Source: Verrucomicrobiales bacterium (lineage in GTDB: Bacteria > Verrucomicrobiota > Verrucomicrobiia > Limisphaerales > JAYPXF01). Taken from it: 64,000 nt of DNA. A program made the position numbers and the translations under genes. The notes under the pieces were generated by a model. That model was given only the letters and a program-made list of their open reading frames with translations. It searched no databases and had not been told where the DNA came from. Below, piece by piece: positions 26,206-35,069 of the stretch (positions are counted from its first letter, which is position 1; each line of letters opens with the position of its first letter). The stretch lies in contig PBAL01000038.1 in NCBI GenBank assembly GCA_002715965.1, positions 1 through 64,000 on the forward strand. Direction: 5' to 3'.

Positions 26206-27834
26206 ATGCGAATTGCACTCGCTCAAATCAACACGACCATCGGTGATTTCTCGGGGAATGAGGAAACGATCCGAAGCGCGTATCTGTCGGCGGTTGAGCG
26301 TGGGGCTGAGTTGGTGGTGTTTCCCGAATTGGCAACCTGCGGTTACCCGCCGAGGGATTTGCTGAGCAAGTCGCACTTTGTCGATGACAACCTGAAACTC
26401 GTTCAAACCCTAGCGACTTTGGTTGGCGAGGTCGGAATGGTGATCGGATACGTGGATCGCTCTGATCGACGGCCGGGCCGGACATTGACGAATTCGGTGG
26501 CCTTGTTGCACCAGGGAGAGGTCGTCGCCCGTCGTCATAAATCCTTGCTCCCGACCTATGACGTCTTCGATGAAGATCGTTATTTCGAGCCGGCCGAATC
26601 AAACGAACCGGTGGAGTTCAACGGGCAGAAGATCGGTCTGACGATTTGTGAAGATCTCTGGAACGACGAAGAATTCTGGCAGGATCAACGCCTCTATCCG
26701 AACGATCCGGGCAAGGTGCTGGAAGAGCAGGGGATTGACCTGATGATCAACGTGAGCGCTTCGCCTTGGCAGCTTGGAAAGCATGGGCTCCGAGAAGAGA
26801 TGCTGGAGACTTACGCACGGAACGCCAAGACTCCGCTGGTTTATTGCAACCTGGTTGGGGGAAATGACGAACTGATTTTCGATGGGACCAGTCTTGCGTT
26901 CAATGCGCGCGGCGAGGTGATCGGAAGAGGGGCATCGTTCAAGGACGATTTGTTGATGGTGGACCTGCACGGAAGCACTGCTGCCAGGACAGACGTTTCG
27001 GAGGAGCAACTGGTTTACGAGGCCTTGGTGCTGGGGGTGCGAGATTACCTGCGGAAGTGTGGATTCAAGTCGGTCGTGATCGGTTTGAGCGGTGGCATTG
27101 ACTCGGCACTGACTGCTGCGATCGCGGTTGAAGCGCTTGGTGCTGAGAACGTTCGTGGGGTTGCAATGCCTTCCCGATACTCTTCGCAAGGGAGCAAGGA
27201 CGATGCAAAGCAGTTGGCGGATGCACTACAGATTCGGTACGACGTGATTCCGATTGAGCCGAGCTTCTCGGCGATGAAGGAACAACTGAGTGGTGTATTT
27301 GCCGGCCGGGATGAAGACGTTACCGAGGAAAATATCCAGGCCCGCCTGCGGGGCGTGACGCTGATGGCGACGTCGAACAAGTTTGGTTCGCTGCTGCTGA
27401 CCACGGGGAACAAAAGTGAGCTGGCGGTTGGATATTGCACGCTCTATGGGGACATGTGCGGTGGGCTGGCCGTGATCAGCGATGTGCCCAAGACGATGGT
27501 GTATCGCGTGTCGCGTTGGATCAACCGTGAGCGGGAGATCATTCCGTGGAATACCATCGAGAAGCCGCCATCGGCTGAACTCAGGCCCGATCAGAAGGAT
27601 CAGGATTCACTGCCCGAGTACGATGTGCTCGATGCGATCCTCGACCGTTTCGTGGTCGATTGTGAATCTGCGGAACAAATCATCGCAGCCGGTTTCGAAG
27701 AGGGCGCTGTTTGCAAGGTCGTGCGTCTGATCGAGATCAACGAGTACAAGCGACGACAGGCCGCGCCCGGGTTGAAGGTGACCGACAAAGCCTTTGGTGT
27801 GGGCAGGCGAATACCGGTGGCACGCAAATTCTGA
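26206..27834 (+). CDS. nadE: Glutamine-dependent NAD+ synthetase
   Basis: 542 residues from the ATG at 26206, where family homology begins (MRIALAQINTTIGDF). The N-terminal CN-hydrolase (glutaminase) domain shows Glu in VFPELATCGYPPRD, Lys in RRHKSLLPTYDVFDE and the catalytic Cys in LTICEDLWND. The C-terminal ATP-pyrophosphatase domain has GLSGGIDSALTAAIA and LLTTGNKSELAVGYCTLYGDMCGG. It converts deamido-NAD to NAD using glutamine and ATP. An in-frame ATG at 26164 overlaps the Aat-like gene's stop, but its 14 extra residues lack homology. The glycosyltransferase gene begins 3 bp after the stop. Confidence 0.96.
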   Translation: MRIALAQINTTIGDFSGNEETIRSAYLSAVERGAELVVFPELATCGYPPRDLLSKSHFVDDNLKLVQTLATLVGEVGMVIGYVDRSDRRPGRTLTNSVALLHQGEVVARRHKSLLPTYDVFDEDRYFEPAESNEPVEFNGQKIGLTICEDLWNDEEFWQDQRLYPNDPGKVLEEQGIDLMINVSASPWQLGKHGLREEMLETYARNAKTPLVYCNLVGGNDELIFDGTSLAFNARGEVIGRGASFKDDLLMVDLHGSTAARTDVSEEQLVYEALVLGVRDYLRKCGFKSVVIGLSGGIDSALTAAIAVEALGAENVRGVAMPSRYSSQGSKDDAKQLADALQIRYDVIPIEPSFSAMKEQLSGVFAGRDEDVTEENIQARLRGVTLMATSNKFGSLLLTTGNKSELAVGYCTLYGDMCGGLAVISDVPKTMVYRVSRWINREREIIPWNTIEKPPSAELRPDQKDQDSLPEYDVLDAILDRFVVDCESAEQIIAAGFEEGAVCKVVRLIEINEYKRRQAAPGLKVTDKAFGVGRRIPVARKF

Positions 27835-27837
27835 TCC

Positions 27838-28635
27838 ATGTCGCGCCCCATCTTCACGGTTGTTTCCCCCGCAATGAATTCGCGGGAATTTCTTCCGCGT
27901 AATATTGCCTCAGTACGTGCGCAGGGGTTTTCTGAAAAGGAGCTGGAACATTGGGTGATCGATGGGGGTTCGCAGGATGGCACGGTTGAGTATCTGGAAT
28001 CCCAACGAGGCGTAAGGTTTGTGTCCGAACGAGATCGAGGTCTGTCGCATGCGGTAAACAAAGGCATACATCGGGCACGTGGTGAGTGGGTGCTGTGGTT
28101 GAATGCGGATGATGAGTTTGCACCGGGAGCTTTGCGCCGGTTTCTGGAAGTTGTTGATCCCGATGATCGGATCGTTTGTGGGTTGCAGGAAGTTCGAGCC
28201 TATGACGGTCAATTGGAGGTCGTCTCAAAACCCTGGCCGTATACGTCGGAGGCCTTGCTGAACGAGTGTGTAAACATTATCCAGGCTTCCACATTCGTGC
28301 ATCGTGAAGTGTACGAACGTGTCGGCGGAATGGATGGCATGTTCCGATATGCGATGGATTACGAATGGATGGTGCGCGCGTTGAAGGAGTTTCCCTGTCG
28401 GCGTATCGACGAGCTTTTGTCCATCTACCATAAGCGGCAGGGTTCGATTACTGACATCGGAATTGCCGGGCAATCATGGGAGTTCTTGCGCGTTCGGCGC
28501 TCGCACGGCTGCAATCCAATTAGCGTATTGGAAGCGCATCTGTGGTTCTATTTGTTCGTGGACCCGTTACGCCAGGTGCCTTGGTTAAGGAGTGGGATCA
28601 GGGGGGTAAAGGCGTTGCTGGGCTGGCGCAAGTAG
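27838..28635 (+). CDS. Family 2 glycosyltransferase
   Basis: 265 residues, cytoplasmic, starting 3 bp after nadE. The GT-A fold is evident: VVSPAMNSREFLPRNIASV, then WVIDGGSQDGT, then WVLWLNADDEFAPGAL, which holds the metal-binding Asp pair. The C-terminal part has RYAMDYEWMVRAL, the usual acceptor-region motif of WcaA-like transferases. It transfers a sugar from a nucleotide donor, probably onto an envelope glycan or lipid; neither donor nor acceptor can be named. No other polysaccharide synthesis genes adjoin it. It converges with an SGNH hydrolase, and a hairpin spans both stop codons. Confidence 0.9.
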   Translation: MSRPIFTVVSPAMNSREFLPRNIASVRAQGFSEKELEHWVIDGGSQDGTVEYLESQRGVRFVSERDRGLSHAVNKGIHRARGEWVLWLNADDEFAPGALRRFLEVVDPDDRIVCGLQEVRAYDGQLEVVSKPWPYTSEALLNECVNIIQASTFVHREVYERVGGMDGMFRYAMDYEWMVRALKEFPCRRIDELLSIYHKRQGSITDIGIAGQSWEFLRVRRSHGCNPISVLEAHLWFYLFVDPLRQVPWLRSGIRGVKALLGWRK

Positions 28636-28691
28636 CGAGCGTGAGCGAGCAGAACCTGAAATCATGGACGGCTCGCTCACGCCCGTTGCTA
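28633..28691. repeat. Intergenic hairpin repeat (copy 1) spanning two convergent stop codons
   Basis: The arms CGTGAGCGAGC (28640-28650) and GCTCGCTCACG (28671-28681) form an 11-bp perfect stem with a 20-nt loop. Outer TAGC/GCTA bases (28633-28636 and 28688-28691) extend it. Both convergent genes use a TAG that is part of this hairpin. A related element lies at 55133-55190, also between convergent genes, sharing GCGAGCAGAA in the left arm and CGCTCACGC in the right. It may serve as a bidirectional terminator or RNA-stabilising element; there is no T-run. Confidence 0.6.
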
Positions 28692-29756
28692 CGGGCCTTC
28701 GGAGAGGTACAGAATTTTGGTGGCCAGTTCCTCCCCTGCGAGTTTGTGTCCAGTGGCGTTCCAGTGCGGATCGGTCTTGAAGTAATTATCCAGGGCAGGT
28801 CCGTTCTTTTCCATCACCGAACGCAAATCCACTACGTGCGGACTGAGTTCGCGCAACCGTTCGACAAACGATTCGTGGATGCTTCGTTCCTTTTCCCGGT
28901 TGTTTCCCATCCAGAGGCCGCGTGAGGGAATGATGACGAAGATTGCGTGCCGGACCTCTGCGATCAACGGCTCAAGCCGATCGATGCAGGATTGCATGGC
29001 TTCGTCTGAAAGGTCGTTGCGCAGGAAAAGATCAGGGTGATCCACTCGGCGGGCAATTCCGACAGACTCGAGCAGTTTTCGGATCGCGGCACGGCGCTGT
29101 AGTTCGATGGACAGAAAGAGGTATAGGGCGCTGTTCTGTTTGAAGATCCGCCGGAGCTTTCGGATCGGGCCTAAGGATGGGGCGGTTTCAGGCACAGGCA
29201 GACTGTAATCGAGGAGATCGTTCTCCATGCAAATACCGATCACGAGATTGGAGATGACGGCTCCGTGGCGCAGTCCGTAGTCCATGAGCTTTTGATAGCC
29301 GCGCATGTCGGTGGGGATGGCGAGATTGTAGACGTTGGTCTGAAGCAGTTCTGCGGTGACGTTGCCGTAGCGTTCATGTTCCTCGACCCCGTGCCCGTGC
29401 GTAAACGAATCGCCCAGTGTGATCCAATCGTTGGCTGTTGCATCGCCGATCAGTTTGTCGTCGCGAATGCCGAGTTCGTTGAAGGTGATCTCGACATTAT
29501 AGTCGCCCTTTGGTGTGCGTTGGATGACGGTTTTGTTGGTAGGACCGAGTGGGGTTCCGTCCTTTGCCACGAAGTAAGCAACCTGCCGGTTGGGATTGTA
29601 ATGTGGGAGCGCAATTCGGATCCCAATCTCCAGAATCAGAATCGCCGGGATGCTGGCAAGTCCAAGTGTCAGCAATGCGAGCAGAATAAAGCGCTTGCGG
29701 CTGCGCTTCGGCTTTTCAGTCGGTTTGGGCTTTTCTTCGGGGGCTGTATCGCTCAC
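28689..29756 (-). CDS. Membrane-anchored SGNH/GDSL hydrolase
   Basis: 355 residues, GTG start. A Pro/Lys-rich cytoplasmic tail (PEEKPKPTEKPKRSRKR) precedes one membrane helix (about 23-47, FILLALLTLGLASIPAILILEIG), leaving the enzyme outside the cytoplasm. The catalytic block is TLGDSFTHG with Ser117; the Asp/His pair lies in DPHWNATGH near the C-terminus. These are blocks I and V of SGNH hydrolases, which include polysaccharide O-acetyltransferase/esterase proteins such as AlgX and AlgJ relatives. The substrate could be an acylated exopolysaccharide, inferred from family and the adjacent glycosyltransferase. It converges with that gene, with only 53 bp between the stops. Confidence 0.82.
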   Translation of the reverse strand: MSDTAPEEKPKPTEKPKRSRKRFILLALLTLGLASIPAILILEIGIRIALPHYNPNRQVAYFVAKDGTPLGPTNKTVIQRTPKGDYNVEITFNELGIRDDKLIGDATANDWITLGDSFTHGHGVEEHERYGNVTAELLQTNVYNLAIPTDMRGYQKLMDYGLRHGAVISNLVIGICMENDLLDYSLPVPETAPSLGPIRKLRRIFKQNSALYLFLSIELQRRAAIRKLLESVGIARRVDHPDLFLRNDLSDEAMQSCIDRLEPLIAEVRHAIFVIIPSRGLWMGNNREKERSIHESFVERLRELSPHVVDLRSVMEKNGPALDNYFKTDPHWNATGHKLAGEELATKILYLSEGP

Positions 29757-29809
29757 GGGTGTTCAGTCGTGATGTGTGCGAAAGGGCTTGCAAGAGTTCG
29801 GCTTCGCCA

Positions 29810-31243
29810 TCATGGCCATTCCCACTTCGATGCCGGTGTGAACTCCGTCGTATCGAGAAGAAAACGAACTCCAAATGCCGATTCGTTCACCGAGGCCAGG
29901 GGGATCTTTCCATCGCGGATGTTCAATGTCGGCCAACCGGCTTCGCTCAATCGGAAGAGATCGCCGTGGTGATGGATGACCTGATCCTGCAGGCCTCGTG
30001 GGAATTGGGACAAGCCTGCATTGTAGTGATGGCCGTTGCGTTCGACACTCTCAATGCCGAGCACAGCACAGACCGCGAGGTCTTGTGGCAGGGCAACCGG
30101 TCCCATGTTGCAAAGGTCTTCGCCGCTCATCATGTATTGGCGTCCGGGATTGTCTTCCTTGAGCTTGGATATGAGACAGGCGTTGGCAATGCTCTTGAAC
30201 ACGCCTTTGCAGTTCTTATGGCTCGTGCCCGAGTAGCCCAGCTTGAGCGCCAAGGGCATTGAACCGGTGCTGGCATCGGATTCGTCGATGATGACTGGAG
30301 GCGCGTCAACCCAGTCCGTGAGCGGTTGATCGTCGGCTTCAAGTGCAGCGTCCCGGTGGAGGGGTTGTTCGACGAACAGGAGATTGCTCCAGAAGTCCTT
30401 CAGGTCCGGGAGAGACGTAACTTCGTTCCAGAATTCACGAAATGGCCCGAACGACTTGAACTGTTCGTTTCCATCCAGTGAAAACTTGAATCCGTCCTTG
30501 CAGTTGGCGAGCAGCAGCTTGGCGATTCCTGTCAGGCGGTCGCGATCGACTTCTGGTTTGCCGCAGACCTTGATCTTGAAGTGAGTCAGGCCGCAGGTGC
30601 GGATGCAATCTTCGAGCGACTGAGGCAGGCCGTCTTGGATCTTTTCATCGTCGGGGACATCCGCATCCGTCAACGGATCGGCGAGACCAATGGTGTGACG
30701 AACGGTGACTGATCGCAGCGGGGAGTTGGGGAGGAAATCGGATGGGCTGCTGTGGAGCAGGGGAGCATGAACGTTGCCGAGTTTGATACCGAGCTGATCG
30801 GCGTGGAGCAGACGATAGAACGAATCTCCATGGGCACGGCAGACGGCGTCGATCAACGCACGTTCAATCATCGAAGTTCCGAAATGCGCGAGCAGCGGTG
30901 GAACTTCCTCTGTCTCCGCCCAGATGTCCTGGGTTTCGTAGATTTCTTCCCAGATTTCGAATGGACTTGCGCCTTCGATGCCAATCGAGATTTCGAGCGC
31001 GCGAGCAATGACCGCCAGCATCTCGTGCACTTCATCGTCCACATTGCGTTCGGGATCCTTGGTGAACCACTTGGGCGGCAGGAGGTCCGATGAAATGCCA
31101 TAAGCCGCCTTGCCATCGACTTCGATCGCGAGCCGGACAAAGGCCATGGGCATGCGGGTCATGGTTGCGATGCCGTACTTGAACGGCATGCGTGTGGCTA
31201 GGTTGGTGAGGTGGATGTCGCCTTCGGCTACTCGAACTGACAT
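29810..31243 (-). CDS. Enolase-superfamily (muconate-lactonising-like) enzyme
   Basis: 477 residues from the ATG at 31243, where the barrel-type N-terminal strand begins (MSVRVAEGDIHL); the 20 codons upstream are not conserved. The catalytic layout of the muconate lactonising subgroup is visible: Lys223-x-Lys225 (FKIKVCG), metal ligands Asp257 (LDGNEQF), Glu292 (VEQPL) and Asp320/Glu321 (IIDESDAS), and a Lys at 343 or 346 (SHKNCKG). It is about 100 residues longer than most relatives. Family members abstract a proton alpha to a carboxylate, in lactonisation, racemisation or acid-sugar dehydration. The substrate is unknown. No clear operon partner; 53 bp separate its stop from the start of the SGNH gene downstream. 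Confidence 0.85.
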   Translation of the reverse strand: MSVRVAEGDIHLTNLATRMPFKYGIATMTRMPMAFVRLAIEVDGKAAYGISSDLLPPKWFTKDPERNVDDEVHEMLAVIARALEISIGIEGASPFEIWEEIYETQDIWAETEEVPPLLAHFGTSMIERALIDAVCRAHGDSFYRLLHADQLGIKLGNVHAPLLHSSPSDFLPNSPLRSVTVRHTIGLADPLTDADVPDDEKIQDGLPQSLEDCIRTCGLTHFKIKVCGKPEVDRDRLTGIAKLLLANCKDGFKFSLDGNEQFKSFGPFREFWNEVTSLPDLKDFWSNLLFVEQPLHRDAALEADDQPLTDWVDAPPVIIDESDASTGSMPLALKLGYSGTSHKNCKGVFKSIANACLISKLKEDNPGRQYMMSGEDLCNMGPVALPQDLAVCAVLGIESVERNGHHYNAGLSQFPRGLQDQVIHHHGDLFRLSEAGWPTLNIRDGKIPLASVNESAFGVRFLLDTTEFTPASKWEWP

Positions 31244-31397
31244 GGGGATTTGCGAATGATTCGAATTACGATTTACGAATGGCGGGATTGAAGCAGTTAG
31301 CAACCCATGCGCGGAGCAAAATCGTCACTGTCCGATCAATTACTACAGCGGTGGCAATTGTCTCGCCAAACTCTCGCGAAATCACTATCTCGCGCGC

Positions 31398-32363
31398 GTG
31401 TCGCCAGACGAGCGTTTTGCTCCGGGAACGTTGTTCGGGGCCGGGCGTTTCGTGATCGAGAGTATTCTTGGTCGCGGGGGGATGGGTGTTGTCTGTCTGG
31501 CCAAGGATGAGATGCTCAACAAGCGGGTGGCACTGAAGTTTCTTTCGCCTTCGATTCAGTACAATCCGATCGCGCTCGAAATCATGCGGAGCGAGACGCG
31601 CAAGAGCCTCGAACTGACGCATCCCAACATCATTCGAATCTACGACTTCCATCACTTTGCCGACGAACTGCCGTTCATCTCGATGGAATACGTCGAGGGC
31701 ATTACGATGAACTATCTGAAGGCGCAGCAACTCGAGCCCTTCATGCCGCAGATCTGTGCGGCCCTGAACTACGCGCATGGCGAAGGTATCATTCATTGCG
31801 ATGTGAATTCAGCCAACACTCGCTGGGTCCCAACGGACGAGGCCATCCGCGCGAACCTCCCTGCGCCAATGAACGTCTCCCGCACGGCCCATTCCTTCCT
31901 GGTAGTTTGCGGCAAGAAATCCCGCGACTTCGAACTTGGATTTGCGTGGAAACCCGAGTCGGCCGGGACGACACCTCGCCTCTTTGTCCGCGCCTTGGAA
32001 ACGAATCCGCTTTCTCTGGACATGGCGGATATCCCATTGGACGGGATCATCATCAGTCCGGACCGCGTCGGGCAATTGATGTTTCAGAGTGTCGTTCATC
32101 CCTACCGGATGACACAACCTGGTCGCGGAGAAGTGAGTCCGTTCGTTGCGTATGATCGGCTGGACGACAAATCCGGTTGGCGGGATGTCATCCTGAAGCT
32201 CAGAACTTCACCTGCCGTTCGTGGTGGTGGCCGATGGCTGGCTGTGCGGGCGATTGGAAACCGAATCACGTGCATCGACAACGGTCAATCCGTCGTGGAA
32301 TATGGAAACAATCTGGATTGGTGTGAAGTCTATGCCATGACCGCCGACCGTGAGGTCCAGTGA
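31398..32363 (+). CDS. Truncated Ser/Thr protein kinase joined to an unrelated C-terminal half (probable broken gene)
   Basis: 321 residues, GTG start. The N-terminal 145 residues are the first half of a Hanks-type kinase: glycine loop LGRGGMGVV, Lys in VALKFL, MEYVEG hinge, and the catalytic loop as IIHCDVNSAN. There the expected HRDLKPxN is altered (HCD for HRD, and no Lys), and the sequence then departs from the family. No DFG, APE or C-lobe follows. The last 180 residues (for example GWRDVILKL, GRWLAVRAIGNRITCIDNGQ) vaguely resemble a lectin-like DUF1080 fold and are unlike a kinase C-lobe. The gene probably arose by deletion near 31810 and is unlikely to phosphorylate. The 576 bp that follow hold no intact gene. 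Confidence 0.6.
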   Translation: MSPDERFAPGTLFGAGRFVIESILGRGGMGVVCLAKDEMLNKRVALKFLSPSIQYNPIALEIMRSETRKSLELTHPNIIRIYDFHHFADELPFISMEYVEGITMNYLKAQQLEPFMPQICAALNYAHGEGIIHCDVNSANTRWVPTDEAIRANLPAPMNVSRTAHSFLVVCGKKSRDFELGFAWKPESAGTTPRLFVRALETNPLSLDMADIPLDGIIISPDRVGQLMFQSVVHPYRMTQPGRGEVSPFVAYDRLDDKSGWRDVILKLRTSPAVRGGGRWLAVRAIGNRITCIDNGQSVVEYGNNLDWCEVYAMTADREVQ

Positions 32364-32939
32364 TTCCAGTTTCACCGGACGGAATCCCGCTGGCGATTTG
32401 CACGCCATCCGCAAGGCGCGGCCTCAATCGCGGCTTACATCAAGAGCTTGGCCTGAACCGATCAGTCACTCTGAACAATGTTCAGATTCCTGATGCCAGT
32501 CCGTCCAACCACTTTTCCCACGCGGGCATTGGCGAGGCGGGGGCATTGTTGGCATGAGGTGGCCAAGGCTGAGGGAAGCAAGAGCTACATGGGCGAGGCA
32601 GTCACCCTCCTGTCGCGAGATGGTCTTCACCGGGAAACGAAGGTGGATGGCAAGTGGAACTGGGCTCTCACGACGCCAACGTCTGTTCCCTGGATATGGA
32701 TCACCACTTTCTCGATGCACAGGACATGTGGAAGGTTAAAGAGGTGAACCTGTCGAAGCTCTACTGCTGGATTTCTGAGGAGCCCTCGCCTTGATCCTCC
32801 TGACCGGAATGTGATTCCAATCGCTGTGTTCGTGGCGTCTCGAACTGCGGGTATCATTGTAATCAATGTTCGCTTGGGGCGTATGAATGTTGAGTTCGGA
32901 GAGTCCCGTGTTACATCTTAGGTGCACTGAGTTTCGTTC
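32364..32939 (+). other. Gene-poor stretch after the broken kinase, probable gene remnants
   Basis: No open frame here has recognisable homology or a consistent coding look. Short plus-strand frames exist at 32360-32557, 32478-32747 and 32554-32739 but none shows a family motif. One segment ending at 32793 reads LDAQDMWKVKEVNLSKLYCW in one frame and looks more protein-like than its surroundings, as if it were the tail of a decayed gene. I see no RNA gene or terminator. The promoter of aas should lie at the right end. Confidence 0.4.
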
Positions 32940-35069
32940 ATGAAATCGATCCTTAAATTCTTCGCGCGCTTGTTTTTCCGATATCGGGCCTTCAATACCG
33001 AGATACTCGACACGCCCGGTCCTGTGCTGCTGATTCCGAATCACGTCTCCTGGTTCGACTGGCTGTTTCTCGGCGTGCTGCTCGATGACGACTGGAAGTT
33101 TGTAACTTCTGCAACGACCGCTGAGACGAGTTGGTTTCATCGCAAGGCAATGATCAACAGCCGCACGTTTCCGATCGATACGATGTCGCCTTATTCCGTG
33201 CGGGAAATGGCAAGCTACCTGAAGACCGGTGGACGGCTCGTGTTGTTTGCTGAGGGACGGCTTTCGCGAACGGGGGAACTGATGAAGCTTTTCGATGGCA
33301 CCGGTTTCCTGCTGCACAAGACCCGGGCCAAGGTGATCTGCGCTCATCTCCGCAATGCGCACAGGATGCCACTCTCACCGAACATCGGATTGAAGCTGTG
33401 GTTCCCTCAGATCAGCGTGCATTTCAGTGACGCGTTTGCACCGCCTGAATACGAGAATCTCAGCGCTTCCAAGGCGCGTGCCGTTTACACCCAATGGCTC
33501 CGTGATCACATCGTCGGGTTGCGTTTCGACACAGAGATGGAGTTCGGGGCACAAAACGTGCCGGCTGCGGTTGTCGAAACCGCGCAACTCTATCGAAAGA
33601 AACAGATCATTGAGGACATCAATCTGAAACCGTTGACCTACGAACGCTTCCTGGCCGGCGCCAATGCACTTGCCAATGAGCTTGCTGGAACGATTGCGCC
33701 GGATGTCGAGAGAGTCGGGATTCTGCTTCCGAATACCTGCGCATTGCCAGTCTCGTTGATGTCGATGTGGCGATTGGGGAAAGTTCCGGCAATTTTGAAT
33801 TACTCGGTAGGCGTGACCACTCTCCATACCTGTTGTGATATCGCCGGCCTCAAGCAGGTCATTTCGTCACGGATCTTCCTTGAGAAAATCAAGATGGATC
33901 CGGCGGAAATCGAAACCAACGGGACAGAACTGATTCTCCTGGAGGATGTTCGTGAACGGATCGGTTTGACCGATCGCCTGCTCGCACTGGCGGCAGCCAA
34001 GCTGAATCCCGGTGCGGCTTTCCGGACCATCAAGAGTAGTGATACCGCTGTGGTTCTGTTCACCAGCGGGTCGGAGGGTGTGCCGAAGGGGGTGGAACTG
34101 AGTCATCGCAATATACTCGCGAACATCAGGCAGATGTTGAGCGTATTGGATCTGCAGGACGACGATCGGTTTTTCAACTCGTTGCCGATGTTTCACAGCT
34201 TTGGCCTGACGGCAGCCACTCTTGTCCCCTTGGTTCGTGGACTGTATTCGTTCGTTTATCCCTCTCCGCTGCACTACCGCGTGGTGCCCACCGCGTTCTA
34301 CAACACGGACTGCACGGTTCTCTTCGGCACCAACACCTTCATCAATGGTTACGCCCGCAAGGCGCATCCGTACGACTTTCGCAACCTTCGCTATCTGATG
34401 GCAGGGGCGGAAAAGATCCAGGAAAAGACTTCGGAAATCTGGGCTCAGAAATATGGAGTGCGGGTGTTGGAAGGCTACGGAGCAACGGAATGCGCGCCGG
34501 TTCTATGCACGAACACACCGATGAAGCCCAAGTTCGGTTCAGCGGGCCGAATGCTGCCGCGCGTGGAAACCCGGGTTGAATCCGTCCCGGGCGTGGATCG
34601 TGGAGGGCGTCTGTTTGTGAAGGGGCCCAATGTGATGAAGGGGTATCTGAACAAAGACGCCAACGTGAGCTTCCAGGCATTGGATGGCTGGTACGACACA
34701 GGAGACATCGTAGAGATCGATGACGAGGGATATGTCCACATCCTCGGACGCATGAAGCGCTTTGCAAAAGTGAGTGGCGAGATGGTCAGTCTGACCGCCG
34801 TGGAAGATGCCTTGTCCGGAGCGTTTCCACATTACGGGCTGCGCTGTCAGGTGGCAGTGGTCTCAAAACCCGACGCGGATAAAGGCGAGCGATTGATTGT
34901 GGTGAGTAATGAGAAACGGCTTTCGACAGGAGAGGTTCGCGAAATCATCAAATCCAAGGGGCACTCCAACTTGTGGGTTCCGCGCGAGGTGGTTTTTGTG
35001 AACGAGATTCCCAAGCTCGGCACGGGCAAGGTCAATCATCGTGAACTGGTCAAACAGCTGAAGTTTTGA
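32940..35069 (+). CDS. aas: Bifunctional acyltransferase / acyl-ACP synthetase (Aas-like)
   Basis: 709 residues, close to the 719 of E. coli Aas. The N-terminal PlsC domain (about 1-210) has NHVSWFDW (the HxxxxD motif), EGRLSRTG and a substrate-binding region. A 2-acylglycerophosphoethanolamine transfer role is typical. The C-terminal AMP-binding domain (about 220-705) shows FTSGSEGVPKGVELSHRN, EGYGATECAPVL and GWYDTGDIVEID, the adenylating motifs. It re-acylates lysophospholipids from free fatty acids. The stop codon overlaps the TTG start of the amidohydrolase gene (TTGA, 4 nt), and that gene overlaps the next, so three genes form one unit. The partners suggest linked lipid turnover, which is inference. 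Confidence 0.9.
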   Translation: MKSILKFFARLFFRYRAFNTEILDTPGPVLLIPNHVSWFDWLFLGVLLDDDWKFVTSATTAETSWFHRKAMINSRTFPIDTMSPYSVREMASYLKTGGRLVLFAEGRLSRTGELMKLFDGTGFLLHKTRAKVICAHLRNAHRMPLSPNIGLKLWFPQISVHFSDAFAPPEYENLSASKARAVYTQWLRDHIVGLRFDTEMEFGAQNVPAAVVETAQLYRKKQIIEDINLKPLTYERFLAGANALANELAGTIAPDVERVGILLPNTCALPVSLMSMWRLGKVPAILNYSVGVTTLHTCCDIAGLKQVISSRIFLEKIKMDPAEIETNGTELILLEDVRERIGLTDRLLALAAAKLNPGAAFRTIKSSDTAVVLFTSGSEGVPKGVELSHRNILANIRQMLSVLDLQDDDRFFNSLPMFHSFGLTAATLVPLVRGLYSFVYPSPLHYRVVPTAFYNTDCTVLFGTNTFINGYARKAHPYDFRNLRYLMAGAEKIQEKTSEIWAQKYGVRVLEGYGATECAPVLCTNTPMKPKFGSAGRMLPRVETRVESVPGVDRGGRLFVKGPNVMKGYLNKDANVSFQALDGWYDTGDIVEIDDEGYVHILGRMKRFAKVSGEMVSLTAVEDALSGAFPHYGLRCQVAVVSKPDADKGERLIVVSNEKRLSTGEVREIIKSKGHSNLWVPREVVFVNEIPKLGTGKVNHRELVKQLKF

